This document shows positions 46,212 through 59,163 of a DNA stretch of 64,000 nt, piece after piece. Below the pieces are notes generated by a model. That model was not told where the DNA came from and searched no databases. It saw only the letters and a list, made by a program, of their open reading frames with translations. The position numbers and the translations under genes were made by a program. Source of the stretch: Epiperipatus broadwayi (taxonomy: Eukaryota; Onychophora; Udeonychophora; Euonychophora; Peripatidae); contig JAQFVV010000031.1 of assembly GCA_028023455.1 (NCBI GenBank), forward strand, positions 2,666,001 to 2,730,000. The letters are read 5' to 3'. How positions within the stretch are numbered: position 1 is the first letter of the stretch; the number at the start of each line of letters is the position of its first letter.

Positions 46212-47049
46212 GAGAGGTTTGCAGCTCTCAGTTTAATTTCAATACCGTCTGCGCTTATAAAATAAATATTATTAATGACTAAGCTAAAACTAATCTAATA
46301 AAGTTATAGCTCATTTGTAATATTTTTACTAGAATTTCCTATATTATAAAATTATTAAAAGATAATAAATAGTGTAGAATTAAATCGATTCAGTTTCAGT
46401 ATGAGAATAAACCCATTTCTCATATAAGCAATATTGTTTTTCATAAAACATCCAGCCAAACCATATTTTTTTAAATATTGGTCTCAGATTTAAATTGCAG
46501 TTATAAAAATAATTTTTAATGTAATCAATTATTTTTATAATGTATTTAAAACGATTTCTTGACTATAATTGACCCCCCCCCCCATAAAAGGAACAGCATG
46601 AGTTTTAAAAGTACCAACCATAAATTGATTTGCTGGGTTATTTAAAAAAAAAAAAACGTTATTAGCATATTTTTGTAGAATTATAGAGTCCTGAAACTGA
46701 ATGAAAAAAAAACTGAAATGAAAAGCATTTACTTTGTCTGATCTTTTCATTTTTAAGTTCTGCTTATTTTGTTGAATTCTTTTTAGCTACACTAGAGCAA
46801 AGTAGATGGATAAACATTTTATTAAGGAATATGGTTCATTGTGACAGTCTTGATTGAGTAAAAATATTAAAAAATTAAATAACATGAAAAAAAGTATATC
46901 AAAATTGTGAATAGCAGTTAAAAAAAAATAAATTAAAAAATCAAGTATTTTAAATTCTATAAAACAGTTTTAATGGAAAATTCAGAATATCATTTAAAGT
47001 TATAAAAATATACATATATTGGTTAATGTTTGATTGAGTACAAATATAA
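46212..47049. other. AT-rich intergenic DNA
   Basis: Contains a C run at about 46573-46583. No gene recognised. GAGAGGTTTGCAGCTCTC at 46212-46229 is a small hairpin next to the MITE. Confidence 0.55.
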
Positions 47050-47395
47050 TTTATATACCTTGAGTTATGTAATTATATAAGGGATTTGAACACAGACTCT
47101 CAATCTCCCTTCATCTATTCAATCTATCTCATACAACTAATACACATGACCACACACTTACGTAAAAGATAAATGATGTCTATTATACGTATTTCCTGCT
47201 GAACCAGCACTCATCAGTTGGTCTAGATCATCATACCCCACACACACATATAATCAGTGCTTGTGTTATTTTAAGAGAGCAAATCTTCAAACTTTAATGG
47301 ACAAGCTTCAATATACTTCATCTTCCGACTCTTCAGTCATCCATTCCATTGAAAATCTGATGATGGAACGCCCAAATCCTCCGATGATGTATTGG
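47050..47395 (-). mobile_element. Hammerhead-ribozyme repeat, copy 3
   Basis: On the minus strand, the conserved antisense-peptide region (NLQTLMDKLQ...SIENLMME on the plus strand, 47270-47380) is followed by the hammerhead at 47168-47232. A tRNA-like segment with GTGTTCAAATCCC comes last, near 47085. The GTCTGCCCATCCC end is missing, so the copy is truncated at its 5' side. Confidence 0.7.
47168..47232 (-). ncRNA. Hammerhead ribozyme, core intact, stem I eroded
   Basis: Core CTGATGA (47211-47217) and GAA are intact and stem III is the perfect palindrome ATACGTAT. Stem II is GTGCT/AGCAG with one terminal mismatch. The lower stem I helix GATGA/TTATC is kept. The upper stem I helix ACCAA no longer pairs with the ATAGA opposite. 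Length is 65 nt, as in the other two copies. Confidence 0.65.
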
Positions 47396-49170
47396 TTAAG
47401 AAAAGAACATAAATCAGATTTATAATATGCGCACGAAGGGGGAAAAAACTTGAGGAGTGAAATGGCATTGAACAAAACACACGTTTATAAATCTACAGTA
47501 ACTCCATAAAAAAAAAAGAAGCTACATTTATTTTCTTTTTAGGATCAGAAATCAGAATTATTTTAAATTAAAATTTTAAATTTGGTTTGGAATTAGAAAT
47601 TGAAAAATTTAACTAGCGATTACAAGAACCACTAATTAAACATAAAGAAAAAAGAATTGCAGAGTCAATTTTTATTAATGTACATTTTCAAAACTATTAA
47701 CAAAATTGCAAAAATATTTCTAGATTATATGAGGGTCTCACATATGGCTATGCTTCCACTTGTCATTCTACTATTTTATAAACTGGGCTCAAATTTGATT
47801 CAGGTCAAACTTGATTTTTTTTTCCAGTAAATTTTTTTTTCAGGTATCTGGTTCATGTCCATCTCAGATAGCATCTATTTTTGATTGATAAACAAATACT
47901 ATTTTAAGATAAAACCACTCAAATTTTAATTACTACATTATTGGAAAATTCTTTTTTATTTTCAATATTTTTTACAAGAAGAGAGAAAAGGGTTATTGTA
48001 AAAGTCTTTGCCTTACATTTATCTATAAAATAATGCTTTGCTTTTACCTATATATATTTAAATAGTAATTGTCAGCAGGATACTCACAATTTTTACATAA
48101 ATGCCAGTTTCCAATATTAGATTTATTAATGGAAATTAGTATCACAGCATAAATTGTTGCCGACTGATGATTTGAGGTAGGCAATCAACCATATCGCCAC
48201 ATTTGCCATGGAATAATATTTTTTCATCCAAGCATAGAATATATGGAATTTCTCAAGATTTTTATAATTAAAATATGCTTAGGATATTTCTCCACAACTA
48301 ATAATATCTGATTGTAGTGAAAGACACATTTATTATCAAATCAGAATTCCTATTGACACTCTGTTACATTATAAAACAATAACATAATAACCAAAAGAAC
48401 AATACTGATTTTCATGGGACAAAGGTTTGTTTCCTCAAAATTATATAATGATTACATACCCTTACATAAAAATATATTTTACAGGTATGCATATAGTCAT
48501 AAAATTTTTAAATGTACTCTATTTGATTAATATGATATAATGATTTATCTGGTATTTTGGAAACAAACTCAGCTATTAATTAGACTAAATTTGGCTACAT
48601 AAAATTACATACGTTTGTATGTTAAAGTGTATATATTATTATTATGGCTTATTTGTAGACACTATGACATATGATATAAATGATACATGCACACATTATG
48701 TTTTTGTCTATATGATAAATACCATCACAGTAGCAGCTAGTGCTAATAACATCAATATAAACACATTCAATTACACAATATTTAAACTCTCGAAACATAT
48801 AGCATTGGCCAACTCCCACATAGAAAATAAATACTCATCAGCAATTAAATATCATTATAAACATAAAATTATAAGAAACTAGCATTAAATAACAAAGATA
48901 TTTTTTACAATGTGCACCAAAATATAACATCTGTATACTTTCATAAATAATATAAAATTATTATTATTATTCAAATTTATACCATATTTAGATTATTCCA
49001 ATAGAATATGTGAAAAGATTAATTTAAATACATATTTTCTTACAAATTATAAATTTATACAATGTTTAGAACTGATAGAAAGATAATAAATAGTAGTTAA
49101 TAAAAAATATTTATCTGAAAGTTTACTTTTTAAAAAAAAATTCATAAAAGATTTATAAATTGATCTTATT
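47396..49170. other. AT-rich intergenic DNA
   Basis: No gene recognised. The 87-codon frame at 48619-48882 is of AT-biased composition and lacks domains. Confidence 0.5.
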
Positions 49171-49179
49171 TACTATGTA

Positions 49180-49395
49180 TTGTTTATCAGGAAAAGTTCT
49201 GTTTTTCTTTGGCAATTGATTGAAGAAGTGATAAAGGCATTAAACAGAAGCAGACAATTTTGTCCATTAAATGATCCATTTTTAAATATGCAAACAAAAG
49301 ACCTGGATGAGGAAGCAATGCTCACTTTATATATTAGAGATATGGAACCACAGTGTTACTCATGTAAACAAAGATAACACATCACTGCACAATGC
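49180..49395 (+). pseudogene. LINE ORF1 fragment with CCHC zinc knuckle
   Basis: The frame ends with CYSCKQR, a TAA stop at 49375, then HITAQC, giving a Cx2Cx4Hx4C knuckle (49354-49395) whose residue before His has mutated to the stop. Upstream residues (EEVIKALNRSRQFCPLNDPF, then DLDEEAMLTLYI) are acidic/helical. In the family such knuckles bind element RNA. Confidence 0.65.
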
Positions 49396-49643
49396 CCAAA
49401 CTGCCAGAACTTAAACAAAAACCAAAACCCACACATACAAAAACAATAAAATTTCAACACTACCATGCAAACAGAAGAAGAAATAGCTATTGCCAAGGAT
49501 AGCAGTTCACAAACCATACAAAGAAATAATAACAGCAATAAAGCAGAGATACCAAACTTAGACCTTAGAGATTTGTTCACAGAAAATACAACAAAACTCC
49601 AAACACTCAATATACTATTATTAATAAGACAGTCATAGAAAGT

Positions 49644-50033
49644 TTGGAGGTCCTGCTACCACCAAACAGCCCTATCACAATAATGCAACTGACACATCCA
49701 ATCCAACCAGAAATTAAAAGAAAGCCTGGGAGACCTACCAGAAAGAAGCTAGCAAAAAAAGTGAAGACAGATGATGATAACCCTAATTCACCAATCATTG
49801 ATAATAAAAATGAAGACTCAAATCTAATGGAAACAATCACAAATATATTACAAAACCATATAATAACCACAACATCACAAATTGAAGAAGCACAAAACCA
49901 ACAAATACTCAATATAAAAACCAACCAGAAGTGTGATACAAAAGCAAACAAAACAGAAATAAAACAAGTCAGTGAAAATATACAATGTAAATCCTCAAAG
50001 CAACCACAACAAAAAATACAAAACCAATTCTAG
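49644..50033 (+). pseudogene. LINE ORF1 C-terminal basic region
   Basis: A 129-codon frame has KRKPGRPTRKK, an AT-hook-like core (PGRP) in a basic stretch, at residues about 25-38. A polar Asn/Gln-rich tail follows. It sits between the zinc knuckle and the endonuclease start. The opposite strand is also open (49607-49951), but this reflects a shortage of stop complements and has no support. Confidence 0.5.
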
Positions 50034-50048
50034 CTACACAGTTAATAA

Positions 50049-50745
50049 AAATTAAAATAGCAGCACTGAAGATCAGAAGCATTAATTCAAAAGCAAAAAT
50101 ATACCAGCTTAACAAATGGATTAGCATCATACAATCACAAATTCACAAATACTAGGACTATTAAAAATAAAAATCTACAATGGATCACAAATTAATCCAG
50201 CCACATACCTATATAACCAAAATTTTTCCACATACTCCAGGAACACATCATCACTTTCAGTGGGCACAGGTATACTCATAGCCTCGAATTGCAATTTTTC
50301 AACCTTCAAAATTATTACATTGACCGACATCTCCTAATCACTATATTCCAGCATCAAATTATCACACTCAACATTATTTCTGTGTATGTACCCCCAGATT
50401 CCAGCATAATAGCACATATAATTCTTACAATAAATTCTTAACTCATAATCAGCCACAACCCAACAATATTAATGAGTGATTTCAATTTAAGCTACACAAA
50501 ATTGAATACAAAATGGTTACATCAATTAAAAACCTGCCACTCATGAGTGCACAAGACTTCTGTTGCAGCAAATTCAGTGTCATTCTACAATTGATGGCAT
50601 GCCACACTCATTGATCTTTGTTACTACACACCAATGCTTCATCACCTAATCAACTTCCAATTTAATCCATACTAATTTTCAGACCATGTTGCATAAACTA
50701 TTAAAATAAATTTCTCACAGCTCCAGGAAACATTTATTCATCTAG
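50049..50745 (+). pseudogene. LINE APE-like endonuclease, broken
   Basis: Frame-shifting translations show the domain in order. IKIAALKIRSINSKAK starts at 50051 (the usual N-x-RSL/I-x-x-K opening). VGTGILIAS lies near 50256. MSDFN (GDFN motif with catalytic Asp and Asn) is at 50472-50486. FSDHV (SDH motif) is at 50676-50690. In active LINEs this nuclease nicks genomic DNA to prime insertion. Several stops and at least two frame changes are present. Confidence 0.7.
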
Positions 50746-51125
50746 AAAAAACAATCAAAATTCCTACTTCTAACAGAGGTGTACACTATACTAAAAAAAT
50801 TAACAATATTCCACAAGATTCAATTCAAAAATATCATTCATTCATCAACTTACTATCCTTCAACATAATCACATCTCCACAAGAGAATCACCATCACCAG
50901 ACCTATGCATAACACCCACCAATATATACTGCACATGTAATAAACAATGACTTGATAAAATGTGGGAAAAAATGAAAATACAAAACTCAAGGAAAGAAAT
51001 AGAAATTACAATTCATGAAAAATTATTAAGATATAAAAGGAGATTTCAAAAAGACAGAGAAATAGGTCTGAAAATAAAAATATTTAGAAAAAATGAATTA
51101 AAGAAACATCGATATTTGCAGAAAT

Positions 51126-52234
51126 AAAACAATATTAGTGTATCCAACAAAATTAATAACCAATAAAAACAGAAAATAAATAGTGTAAAACAAAATGAGA
51201 AAATGATTGCAAAGTGAAAAATATACTTGGTAAATTTTTCAAGGGTGCAAAATTTTACTCATGTACAGGCATGATTTTAGACTTAAGAGAATATGTCATG
51301 ATATAACCATATGTGTGAGGTAAAGCATAAATATGAACAAAAATATTTTATTCCACAATGCTAATGTTTTAAAAGGGAATATTTGAGGATTAAGTAGTCT
51401 AAAATATTCCTTCAATATTTCTATCCCAACTTCATAAATGAACATATACACAAACAATATATCAGGCATAAATTACAACCTAAATGAAGAATGATTTGAG
51501 AGTACAATTTAATTTCATTTGTCTTCTTCATCTTAGAGTAAATTTTTATGTGGGAGGTTGGAGCAGTACATTTGGAATTTTTGATCTACACAAAATTATT
51601 TGAAATGTTTAATTACTTATATATTTGAAAATAGTAGGAAATATTAAAGAAAATCTTGAACAAAGCCTTTTTAAGAAGAAATGTAATATACACATTGTAA
51701 AACTGTATACCTATTAGGTATTTGACCATTTATTTATTTATTGTTGTTATTCAATTTTATTTTGTTACATTACTTACATATTTATATAAATAAACTTATT
51801 GTTTTATTTACTAATGGTTCTCACTTCAATTCATTCATCCATTTATTTATATATCTTATTTTGTAACTGGTAAAGTTCATAAGTAACAATCATTATTGTT
51901 ATTCTCTTATAATTTCCATGGTTCTATTAATTTTGCTAATACAACAATTAGAATCTAGTCTTAGAATCTGTACTTCTGTTGTGATTGGCTATCATGGGCT
52001 AAATGTAATAAATAGAGGATTCATCAGGCACAATTAGACTGATATTGGGGTTTGCATAGTGTTCAATAATTTGAAATATTTGTAAGTCTGGATAAGTAAA
52101 TGATTTAGACTTCTTTATTCATGTTCTAATATAAATATATATATATATATATATATATTTGACATGCATATAGTAAATTATAAACAGATTGTAACTTCTC
52201 CCTTTTTTACTGTTACAATATATATATATATACA
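51126..52234. other. AT-rich intergenic DNA
   Basis: ATTT-type repeats near 51730-51850 and TA tracts at 52137-52158 and 52218-52232. No gene supported. Confidence 0.55.
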
Positions 52235-53204
52235 CACCTGGGTCTTGTTTAAATGATAGATAGGTTCCTCAGAAAACACGCGCAAACAAAATCACACAAA
52301 AATAGACGTAACTTACCTTGAAAGAGGGGGGATACAGATTGTGATTTTTCAAAAATCGCATAAAAGCAAAGCACCAACGTAAAATTACTTTAAAATTCAC
52401 GCAAAAAAATAAGGAAATAAAATATGACTAATAAAAAATTTCAAATTTGAAAAAAATTGATACAAGACAAACTTTTTTTAACTATAATATTTAATTTTAT
52501 TCAAAACAATATATTTTTATGCATAATTTACAGTACAGTAATTTACATTTTTTTATACACGTTTTAATTATTATGGCTATTTGCCAATAAACAGGTTCAT
52601 TTGCAAACTGGTAAAAAATCAGATTCTTCACAAGAGGAAATACAACTAGTGCCAACATCACTCTCATGTTGTGTTAATGGTTTTCTCGTGACAACATAAC
52701 TAGTAATTAATCTAACAACTAAAAATTAAATTCTTATATTTTTGTCTTTAATTTTTTAATTTTCAATTTTAATTGTGCCCACTGCTATTACTCACCTTTT
52801 AAATATAAACTTGCGGACACTAAATGATTAATAATTGATTATGTTCTTTTTTAAAAAGCAAAAACAGAATGTGATTTAAAATGCAAAATTAACACACATA
52901 ATGTTTGAACAAATTTACATTATAATCTTGTAAAATTTAATGTGTGTATACATAAAATGTGGAAATCATGATTTTAATTTCATTATTGCATAAAATCTTA
53001 CTATTAAAAAGCACTGAAAATATTGAAATTACTAAGATGAAAGTCAAATTCCAATAATGTTCTATTACTTTCAGTATGACGTAAGTGCACAAAATTTATT
53101 ATTTAAAGTAATAGCGCATTATCGGAGTTCGACTTCTGGAGAAACTTGAATCGCATAACTTCAAAATTGCGTTAAATAAATCCGTGTAAAAAGAGACCCA
53201 GGTG
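52235..53204 (+). mobile_element. Non-autonomous TIR DNA transposon, copy 3
   Basis: Starts CACCTGGGTCTTGTTTAAAT and ends TGTAAAAAGAGACCCAGGTG, flanked by TA-rich DNA. It is the same orientation as 3665-4701. An internal segment present in the other two copies is missing near 52710. This copy keeps the GTGCCCACTGCTATTACTCACC-side sequence shared with copy 2. Confidence 0.85.
53042..53134 (+). repeat. Conserved subterminal hairpin of TIR element, copy 3
   Basis: Arms 53042-53071 and 53105-53134, 30 bp each, with a 33-nt loop. Position and sequence match the other copies. Confidence 0.85.
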
Positions 53205-53379
53205 TATATATATATTAATTTTTTTAACAGATTATATAATTGAAATATTTTTAAATAAATGATTAAAAAAATAAAATATATCGTAATCTGGAAACAAATC
53301 AATATATTTTGGAAAAAACATGTAATGTTGATTTTGATTTGAAGACAATACAAATAGGTGTGTGGAAATATTATATATA

Positions 53380-53601
53380 TATATATAAAGAGCAGAAAGA
53401 TGACACCAGTTAGTTGGAGTTGAATTAAATGATGCAAAAATCTAGTCACTAATTGCCACTGAACATTAAGAAAGAGAGTGTCTATTGTTTGAAGGTTCTG
53501 AATATTTTAATATCTTTCCAAAGAATTATCAGAAATGACTACAACAAAAAAGAAGATAACATCAAGTATGGTGCCAAAAGTTAAAATAGCTTGGAAAAAC
53601 A
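53380..53601 (+). CDS. Candidate first exon of an unknown gene
   Basis: TATATATAAAG at about 53378-53388 could serve as a TATA element, although TA repeats are everywhere here. The first ATG of interest is at 53535 in a favourable context (AGAAATGA). It opens 22 codons (MTTTKKKITSSMVPKVKIAW, then KN) that end one base into a codon at a perfect donor, A|GTAAGT (53602). The next exon candidate (54895-54942) begins after TTCTACTCTACAG and joins in phase. The peptide is basic and matches no family I know. Chance agreement of splice words cannot be excluded. Confidence 0.3.
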
Positions 53602-54894
53602 GTAAGTTAACATTATTATTTTTTATCTGTTATGTTACAAAGGTAGGGAGTTATTGATAAGAGCTAGATTTAAATTATATTTTATATTTTTATATAAGTA
53701 TTGGACTGCTGAATAAGAAAAACTTAAAATAAGCATTTTATTATATTATGTTGTGCAGTTTTCAGAATCTTAATCCTGATATCATATTCATAGAAATTAC
53801 TAGTAGATGAGAGGGTTGTGGGTAAAAGATATAATGTAAAACAATCTAGATCACAAATCCATATTTCTACAGCATAAAAACAATCTCAGCCACACATTCA
53901 AGCCTACATAAGTTAACATTGTATATATAGAAAGGAATGATTTTAAACATAAGATAAAGGAGGCCTGGCATGTCACCAAAAAGTGGGCCATATAACTCAT
54001 AGGTATTGTAACCTTTGGCTTTGCCAGTAAAATTATTTTCAGCTATTTAATCTATTTGAATATGAAAAAATAAAAATTTGCAATAATTTAATTTTATTGC
54101 CAGTTAGTTTTATCAAACCCTTATAATTAGATGCCAATTTAATTCATAAATTATTCCAAATACTTTTATAAATCCTGAGAATTATTAAAATTTGTATTAA
54201 TCTAAACTTGTTTATAGTTGATGTAGTTCTCAAGTGTTAAACTAAAGGTATATTTTCTATATTGTAAGAAATTAGTACTAAAGCTAGGATTGCTTTAGTA
54301 TAGTTTTTAATATCTCAAATTTTAATATTTGAATTAAACAGTAATAATAATTAGGTATAAATCTTTAATATCAGATATTAATATTAGATTTGATTACTTA
54401 TAATGGAGCATTTCTATTTAAATTAACTATTAATAAGAGTATATTCATTCAAGCTAATATTATTAAGATTATAGTGATAAAAATAAAGCTAGATTAGTTG
54501 ATTTAAAAGACAATAGCTTATTAATATTAAGAGTTCTCAATTTTCAAGTGAAATAATTTGAATGTGCATGTGTGTGAGTATGTCTACATTTATTAATTTT
54601 AGTTTACACTTCTTTGTTTTATAATGTTGAATGTCAGTTTAAGTACCTTTAATTTAATTGAAATATTAAATTCAATTCTAGTGAACATCTAATTTATTTT
54701 TATTTAATATAGTCTAAAATAGTTTTAAAAATGTGATGTAATATTTTTTTCAAAGCAATATATTTTTTTTTTTCATTGTATTTTATTTTACCTTAATGAT
54801 TTTAGTTTTTTAAATAATTATTTCAAACAGCATCTGTTAATTAAGACATCTGAAAGATATGTAAAGGACTTCTATTTTTAGTTCTACTCTACAG
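53602..54894. other. AT-rich DNA, intron of the candidate gene if real
   Basis: No domains, RNA genes or repeats recognised. A CCTACATAAG-type patch near 53900 is the only less biased part. Confidence 0.5.
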
Positions 54895-54942
54895 ATACAA
54901 AATTGACCTTTAAGCCCTACAGTGAGAAGATTAAAGGAAGTG
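54895..54942 (+). CDS. Candidate second exon of an unknown gene
   Basis: A 48-bp block preceded by a pyrimidine-rich acceptor (TTCTACTCTACAG) and followed by GTAAAA. Entered in phase 1 from 53601 it reads TKLTFKPYSEKIKGS without a stop and leaves in phase 1. It is richer in C and G than its surroundings. Support rests only on splice words and phase. Confidence 0.3.
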
Positions 54943-55264
54943 GTAAAAAGATGTTTTTTTTATTAATCAAAAGGAATCATATGACTAGGTGTATAAAAGA
55001 TCTACACACACACACACACACCAAACTTGGCTACTGAATTACTGTTCTTTTACCAAAAAACACACACACACACAAAGAAGAAAGGAACTTGATTATATCT
55101 CAGCCACAGAATTAATCATAAGTTCAAATTTCAAATTATTTTATTTTATAAAGTAATATGTATCCTTAAGAAATCTTCAAATTCAGGTATTAGAATTTAA
55201 GCTGAAGTCACTGAAAATCTAAAAATCAACATGATTAAAAAGAAAAGCAAAAATAAAAAAGTTA
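54943..55264. other. Intergenic or intronic DNA with CA repeats
   Basis: (CA)n at 55005-55021 and 55058-55073, otherwise AT-rich. Confidence 0.6.
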
Positions 55265-55398
55265 AACAATTATTCACTTCTAATTGCTGAAGTATATCTG
55301 TTTGATACTGGTATGCTGTGGGAATTACATATGGTTTGCCCTGTTCACGTAAGAATTCATTATTATTTTCAATCTCATACTTGCAATGAACTCTATTA
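55265..55398 (-). pseudogene. Possible Ty3/gypsy integrase zinc-domain fragment
   Basis: Minus-strand residues NEFLREQGKPYVIPTAYQYQ then TDILQQLE resemble the junction before the HHCC domain of gypsy integrases, where VIPTALxxxVLxxLH precedes the first His. The expected HxGHxG block does not follow, since the reading changes to an AT-rich tail. The match is short and the assignment is tentative. Confidence 0.35.
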
Positions 55399-57397
55399 TA
55401 GATATAATATTCATTATATCTTATGAATAAAATTAGTGGAAAGTCATATTTTATAATAATTTGTGACAGCACATTAACGTTTTGAAATGCTTAGTTTAAT
55501 ATTTAAAAGAGCATTGAAAGAGCAATAAATTATCAAAAACTTTAAATGCTTTATTTTTAATAATATTTTAAAATATACTGTTTCAACATTCTTTGATAAA
55601 CGGTTTCTCTTGGATAAATTTATTTTTTTAATAAATGAACTATTAATCTGAAATGAATGAACCTTTTGTGTTAAATTTAAAAATGCCATTTTATTGCCCT
55701 TTATAATTAGTCTTTTATTAACTTTGCTGATGGAAAGAAAAATCACTCAGATGTATTTCGATTTTATACTTGAGATAATCTGATTAAGAGAAAATATATT
55801 TTAAATCTACCAAATAAATATTTGTCAGCTTATTCTTATATTGTAAAGATGTTACTTTAATATTCTTAGTGAATTATGATTAAAAATTAAATATTATAAA
55901 ATTTTAATAAAATATATACTTTATGACTATTGTTAATGCTAAAAAATGTGAATATGAAACTTGATTCAGACAAAAAGAGTGAGAGAGAAAAACCTGCTTA
56001 TTTAAAAAGAAATATTTGCTCCCAGACCTCTATGTTTGAATAATTTCCTAGGATAAGTAAATGATAAACCAACTTAATGCTATAATAGCAATTGATACTT
56101 GGCTTACTTACTTATGTATTTAAATATTTTCATGTAATTGAATGGCCATCATTACTGTATTTGTGTATGTGCTTATGCTTAAAGGAAATCTTATATAAAA
56201 TAATTTTCAATGCTGTAAATTTATTTTAGATTGCTTTATTATCAACAAATGGAGAAACTGTTATATATTTGCAGAACTGTGTCCTGATGAATGATAAAAC
56301 CTCTAGGATAAAGAACTTTTAGTAATATAAAGTTTGGTAATTTAGTTGTAATTTTGAATTATAATTTTATGCATTTATAATTTATTATATATTTTATTCA
56401 CTTGTTTTATGTGTTCTTGTTTAACATATTCTAAGCATTTTTTGTTCATGGTAATATTCAGAAATTCACATAGTATTGAATATTTTATTAATGCTATATA
56501 ATGATTTTAATATTTTATCATTTTAAAAGTATTTATTTGTTCCCCATCATGAGTAATTTACCCATTTCAGTGAATATTTTATACATAAACCATTAAAAGA
56601 TGTTATATATGCTTATTTTATTATTTATTTCAGACTAAACTTTGTCAAGTCAGATTTGACAGGATAACTATCTTAATGGCTTTATACATCAATTAATAAT
56701 TATTGTATTTATTAGGAGATAAAAGCATAACCTTTCTTTTGTGTATTGCTTTAAGCTTATCTTACTGATTTATATTTCCAAGGGATAGTATACTTGTCAT
56801 TGTCTTGATGATGATATTTTCCATGAGTGGTATGTATTTTCATATTTCATGTTTACATAAGTGCTTTGTTTGAGGCAACCCTTATTGTTTCTAGTATTTG
56901 TGATGTCCAGTCCCATTTTTCTCATATGTTTAGAAACAAAGATCCTAGAATATTTATTTGTCCTCAAAATGTAGGTGCTCTTTTGAATTCATGCCATGAT
57001 TAAGGTGATTGTCTTATTGAGCTTTTTCCCTTGGAACTATCATATTTTGTATTCCAACCAGGTATGGTGTAGTATATACTGTTATTACTATGGTAATTGA
57101 TATGGTTATTTGTTTTTGAAGAGTGTCATATTTTCTTCAGATGGACTTTTGGCTACTCTTAGTTTAGATTAGAGATAGTCCTAATGTGTAAATCTGTTCA
57201 GCTGTGCTTTAACAGCATTATTTAATATAAAAACAATTACTTTATTTAAGATTTCAAAATTGTATTTATAAGCCTAAATAAGCAATATACACCATCATCA
57301 TCCATTATCAAGTCATCACTGGATTGATAAGACATTAATCATATTTAGATTTACTCATTGTTTGGGACAATATTATAGTGTGATTATATGCAAATGT
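55399..57397. other. AT-rich intergenic DNA, possible old repeat
   Basis: 56760-57210 is less AT-biased. Its minus strand shows scattered peptide-like pieces, but no family was identified. The 90-codon frame at 55474-55746 has no domain. Confidence 0.45.
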
Positions 57398-57620
57398 GTA
57401 ACTTCTTGAAATAATGCATAGGTTAGTGAAACTTTTATCAGTTAACAAGAAGTAGAATTATTGAAATAATGCTTGTGTTAGTAAAACTTTATCAGGCAGG
57501 AAAATGTAAAACTTGTATAATTATGCATATATTAATAGAACTTTTATCATTTAGGAAAGTATAGAAGTTTGTAATAATAATACCTATATTAGTGTAAACT
57601 TTAGTCAGGAAGTATAAAAC
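57398..57620. repeat. Degenerate minisatellite, about 57-bp unit
   Basis: Four diverged units share the order CTT.T...ATAATGC..., TTAGT.AAACTTT.ATCA, then GGAA..TA. Period is about 54-58 bp. The array is followed by TTAATT-rich low-complexity DNA (57655-57735). Confidence 0.75.
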
Positions 57621-59163
57621 ATTTTGTAGTAGTATATCAAACAATGGCTAATTAACATTTAATTCATTAATTAAATTAATGAATTTAAATCCATTAATTC
57701 AATTAAATTAAATCCATTAAATTAAATTAAATTCCTGAGTTTGAATTGCAAACTTTGAAACTTTATTTCTCCAATGTAATAAAATCGCATTGTATTGTAT
57801 ATTTTCCAACAATGTTATTGTTGAATTGTTGTATTGTAAATGAATGTTATATTTTGTTGTTGTCTTGTTTAGACTCTCACATATCATTTACCCAGAAATC
57901 TAAACATTATTTAATTCATGATGCAATTATATTTTATTTTAGTTATTCAGAGCACATTCACATAAATTAAAAAGAATAAATTACTTAGTTATATTGATTT
58001 ATAAATGTTGAGAATGCATCTAAAGAACAAAATATTTATTCATTTTCTTAAGATTTTGACTGTTCACTATAAGTTAACTGCAATTATTTAAAGAAATCTG
58101 TTCTTATAATAAATTATTATCTGCTTCATTTAAGATTATTGAAATGATTGAAGTATTTGCCTAAATCTATAAGAAAATTTGATTTAAATTGTTAATAGAG
58201 TATTTTGAGTGACCATAAAATCCCTTTATCCACTCTTGGTATAGAAGCTTATCCTAGGAGATTATTATATTATTCTAAATTAAGAGTATGCATTTTATTT
58301 TAATTAAAATATTTTTCTATAAAATGTATTATTGTTATTTATTTATATATGTGTTTCTGTCAATATATCTGAAATTATCAATAGGAAGGAAACTAGTTGA
58401 GACTTCAACAATATAGCAATATAATTTTGATTTAAATATGCTCACAATGTTCCATATGTAATTCTCAATAGTATATACACTTTTAATACAATTATGTAAT
58501 TCTACCAAACTTATACTGTTCAAGTGAATATGAAAAGGTAGAACAAAACTAATAAGAATGTCTTAAATGTACTGAGCCAGATTTCGCAGATTACTGCCAA
58601 AAGCATAGTGCTGATTGTGATATAATTAGTCTTTTAATTATTGGAATAAATGTTACTAAATAAAAAAAAGCCTGTAACCAAATTCATTAAAAAATAACCT
58701 TACCATTATTACATATTTATAGGATGTTTAATTAATTACATGTTCAAATGTTCATTTGAAAAGAATGTTATTTCAGAATAAGTTTTGTAAAGTCTTTGTG
58801 TTGTTTAGTTATATTAAAATTATAGAAAGATGATTTTACTAACATTACTACTATATTTGTGTCAAGCTTCAAGATTGAATGTTGTGAGCTTCCTAAAATA
58901 GAAATTACGTTGTCACATTTCTATGCTACTGATGAAATTGAGTTTACTGATAAAAATATATATCCAGAAGAAATAAGTCAAATCTGGGTATAACAAGGAT
59001 TTTTTTTGTTTAAAAGGAAGAAAATGTCATTATTATAATTATAGATGAACATCTTATAGAATTTTCAGTAAATGTATATCTTAGTATTATTTTCTTGAGG
59101 ATAAAGAAAAAGAAAAACTATATAACGAGTTATTTATTTATATAGCACTATGTTTTTAATCTG
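57621..59163. other. AT-rich intergenic DNA
   Basis: No gene supported. A short plus-strand reading near 58880-58990 (CELPKIEITLSHFYATDEIE...) looks protein-like but ends in a stop and matches nothing recognised. Confidence 0.5.

Larger units (their letters stand above)
49171..51125 (+). mobile_element. 5' part of a decayed LINE (ORF1 and endonuclease)
   Basis: Collinear plus-strand remnants of a non-LTR retrotransposon. ORF1 with a CCHC knuckle (49180-49395) comes first, then a basic AT-hook-bearing stretch (49644-50033), then an APE-type endonuclease (50049-50745) and a lysine-rich linker (WEKMKIQNSRKEIE...) to about 51125. The reverse transcriptase is absent. Its composition (A-rich plus strand, CA-rich codons) differs from the flanks, as expected for the sense strand of LINEs. 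Many stops and shifts make it inactive. It fits the jockey/CR1/L2 group by layout, without finer placement. Confidence 0.75.

Noticed and set aside
49607-49951. 114-codon hydrophobic minus-strand frame
   Set aside because: Antisense shadow of the LINE ORF1 region. The plus strand has the collinear knuckle, AT hook and endonuclease.
53099-53449. 116-codon minus-strand hydrophobic frame
   Set aside because: It runs across the border of a TIR transposon into TA-rich DNA and has AT-driven Ile/Phe/Tyr content only.
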